From contig NZ_PPFB01000001.1 of the NCBI RefSeq assembly GCF_002899455.1, forward strand, positions 1,922,001 through 1,986,000: DNA of 64,000 nt. Direction: 5' to 3'. The notes below the pieces were generated by a model that saw nothing but the letters and a program-made list of their open reading frames with translations, ran no database searches and was not told the DNA's origin. The DNA comes from Streptomyces sp. DH-12. GTDB lineage: Bacteria > Actinomycetota > Actinomycetes > Streptomycetales > Streptomycetaceae. Of the stretch, positions 63,001 to 64,000 are shown piece by piece; the stretch's first letter is position 1; the number at the start of each line of letters is the position of its first letter. Position numbers and translations under genes: made by a program.

Positions 63001-64000
63001 CTAGGCGGCGGCCCTCGCGCCGGTGTGGTCGGACGCACCGGCCGGGTCGGGCACGGTGGCCAGGCGGCGCCTGCGCTTCGGCATGCCGAAGGTCGGGTGA
63101 GCGACGCCCCATCCGGCCCCCTTGAGCACGCCCGACTTGATCCGCGCGGCGGTCCGGCCGCCCAGGTACCAGGACTTCGGCCGGACGTCGCCGTCCACCA
63201 CCTGGATGATCGCGTCCCGCCGCCCGAGACTGATGTGGTTGCCGTGGTACTTCAGGCCGGTGACCGGGATCTCGCCGCCCGTCAGGCGCGCGACGATCGC
63301 GGCGGTCGCCTGTGTGGCGGTGGCGCCGGCCGAGGCGCAGGACATCGGCAGCGGCCGGCCCTTCTCGCCGATCGCGTGGGCGCAGTCGCCGGCGGCGTAG
63401 ACGTCCGGGTGCGAGAGGGAGCGCATGGTGCGGTCGACGACGATCTGCCCGGTTCCGGCGATCTCCAGGCCGCTTGCGGCGGCGAGGGGGTGCACGGCGA
63501 ACCCGGCCGACCACACGGTCACGTCGGCCGGGACGGACGTGCCGTCGGCGGCGATCACCCGCGTCGGCTCGACGGCTTCGACGGCGGTGTGCGCGTGGAC
63601 GGTGACGCCGAGCCGGTCGAAGGCCCGGCGCAGGTGACGGCGGGCCTTCGGGGAGAGCCGGGCGCCCGGCTCGCCGCGGGCGGCGAGCGCGACCGAGAGG
63701 TCGGGGCGGGACTCGGCGATCTCGGCGGCGGTCTCGATGCCGGTCAGCCCTTCGCCGACGACCAGCACGGTGCCGCCCGCGCGCAGACCGGCCAGGCGTT
63801 CACGCAGCCGCAGCGCCGAGGACAGGCCGGTCACGTCGTGGGCGTGCTCGGCCGCGCCGGGGACGCCGTGATGGGCGACGGAACTGCCGAGCGTGTAGAG
63901 GAGCGTGTCGTACGCGAGTTCGCCGTCGCCGTCCTCGCCGGTGACGGCGACGGTCCTGTGGTCGGGGTCGACACCGGTGACGCGGGCCAGGCGCAGCCGC
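63001..64000 (-). CDS. FAD/NAD(P)-dependent oxidoreductase, NDH-2-like (partial)
   Basis: The last 333 residues are visible; the start lies beyond the right edge. A central NAD(P)-binding motif GGTVLVVGEGLTGIETAAEI is followed by the second FAD motif HPDVYAAGDCAH, typical of type II NADH dehydrogenases and AIF-like flavoproteins. The C-terminal part (KYHGNHISLGRRDAIIQVVD) is soluble. Its stop lies 10 nt upstream of the ECF41 gene start, so the two are in one operon and the oxidoreductase is a likely target of the sigma factor. Confidence 0.9.
   Translation of the reverse strand, partial: RLRLARVTGVDPDHRTVAVTGEDGDGELAYDTLLYTLGSSVAHHGVPGAAEHAHDVTGLSSALRLRERLAGLRAGGTVLVVGEGLTGIETAAEIAESRPDLSVALAARGEPGARLSPKARRHLRRAFDRLGVTVHAHTAVEAVEPTRVIAADGTSVPADVTVWSAGFAVHPLAAASGLEIAGTGQIVVDRTMRSLSHPDVYAAGDCAHAIGEKGRPLPMSCASAGATATQATAAIVARLTGGEIPVTGLKYHGNHISLGRRDAIIQVVDGDVRPKSWYLGGRTAARIKSGVLKGAGWGVAHPTFGMPKRRRRLATVPDPAGASDHTGARAAA

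Overview
The window is a typical high-GC Streptomyces chromosome segment. GTG and TTG starts are common, 4-bp ATGA/GTGA overlaps couple genes, there are Tat and lipoprotein signals, and the regulator families (ROK, XRE with DUF397, ECF41) are characteristic. The order dxs - xylose-type ABC transporter - ROK regulator - NgcEFG-type transporter - ... - aconitase - HTH/MurA-like fusion matches, from memory, the S. coelicolor SCO6013 to SCO5998 block, so the left and centre are conserved core chromosome carrying inserted accessory loci.

Layout. 1-7.4 kb: a natural-product cassette. A type I PKS ketosynthase (cut by the left edge) is divergent from a six-gene overlapping operon encoding the complete OleA, OleB, OleC and OleD set (acyl condensation, beta-lactone formation and decarboxylation, ketone reduction), an acyl carrier protein and a KAS II enzyme. 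7.5-11.1 kb: amino-acid permease and dxs. 11.4-16.2 kb: xylose-type ABC transporter and a Rok7B7-like regulator. 16.3-19.7 kb: NgcEFG-like amino-sugar transporter with a DasR-like box. 20.1-23.9 kb: secreted GH92 mannosidase with a LacI-type operator. 24-33 kb: an aldouronate/xylan locus (GH67 glucuronidase, DUF624 protein, GH39 xylosidase, LplABC-type transporter, CE7 esterase) with a CGAAA-N-TTTCG xylan-regulator box. 33-40.5 kb: small membrane protein behind a perfect CebR-type box, aconitase behind an iron-box-like site and a strong palindrome, an ArsR-SRPBCC/reductase pair, a DUF4236 protein, and an HTH-MurA-like fusion.

40.8-64 kb is more variable. It holds lipoproteins, a GH20 hexosaminidase, a MerR/ABC drug-export operon whose permease is frameshifted, a phage-type beta protein, an arr remnant, an SSS symporter with a small membrane partner, a secreted hydrolase, several unrecognised genes (one with an internal duplication), two XRE-DUF397 pairs (one decayed), three transposase fragments, two orphan CRISPR-repeat-like sequences, a small secreted four-cysteine protein, and an ECF41 sigma factor next to a flavoprotein oxidoreductase cut by the right edge.

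Taken together, much of the window serves uptake and breakdown of plant and fungal cell-wall sugars (xylose, aldouronates, chitin oligomers, mannans), each module with its own candidate operator. The most unusual system is the Ole/ACP/KAS/PKS cassette, whose product should be an alkene or beta-lactone built on a carrier-protein-bound chain. All functional statements come from reading the sequence; no database search was run.
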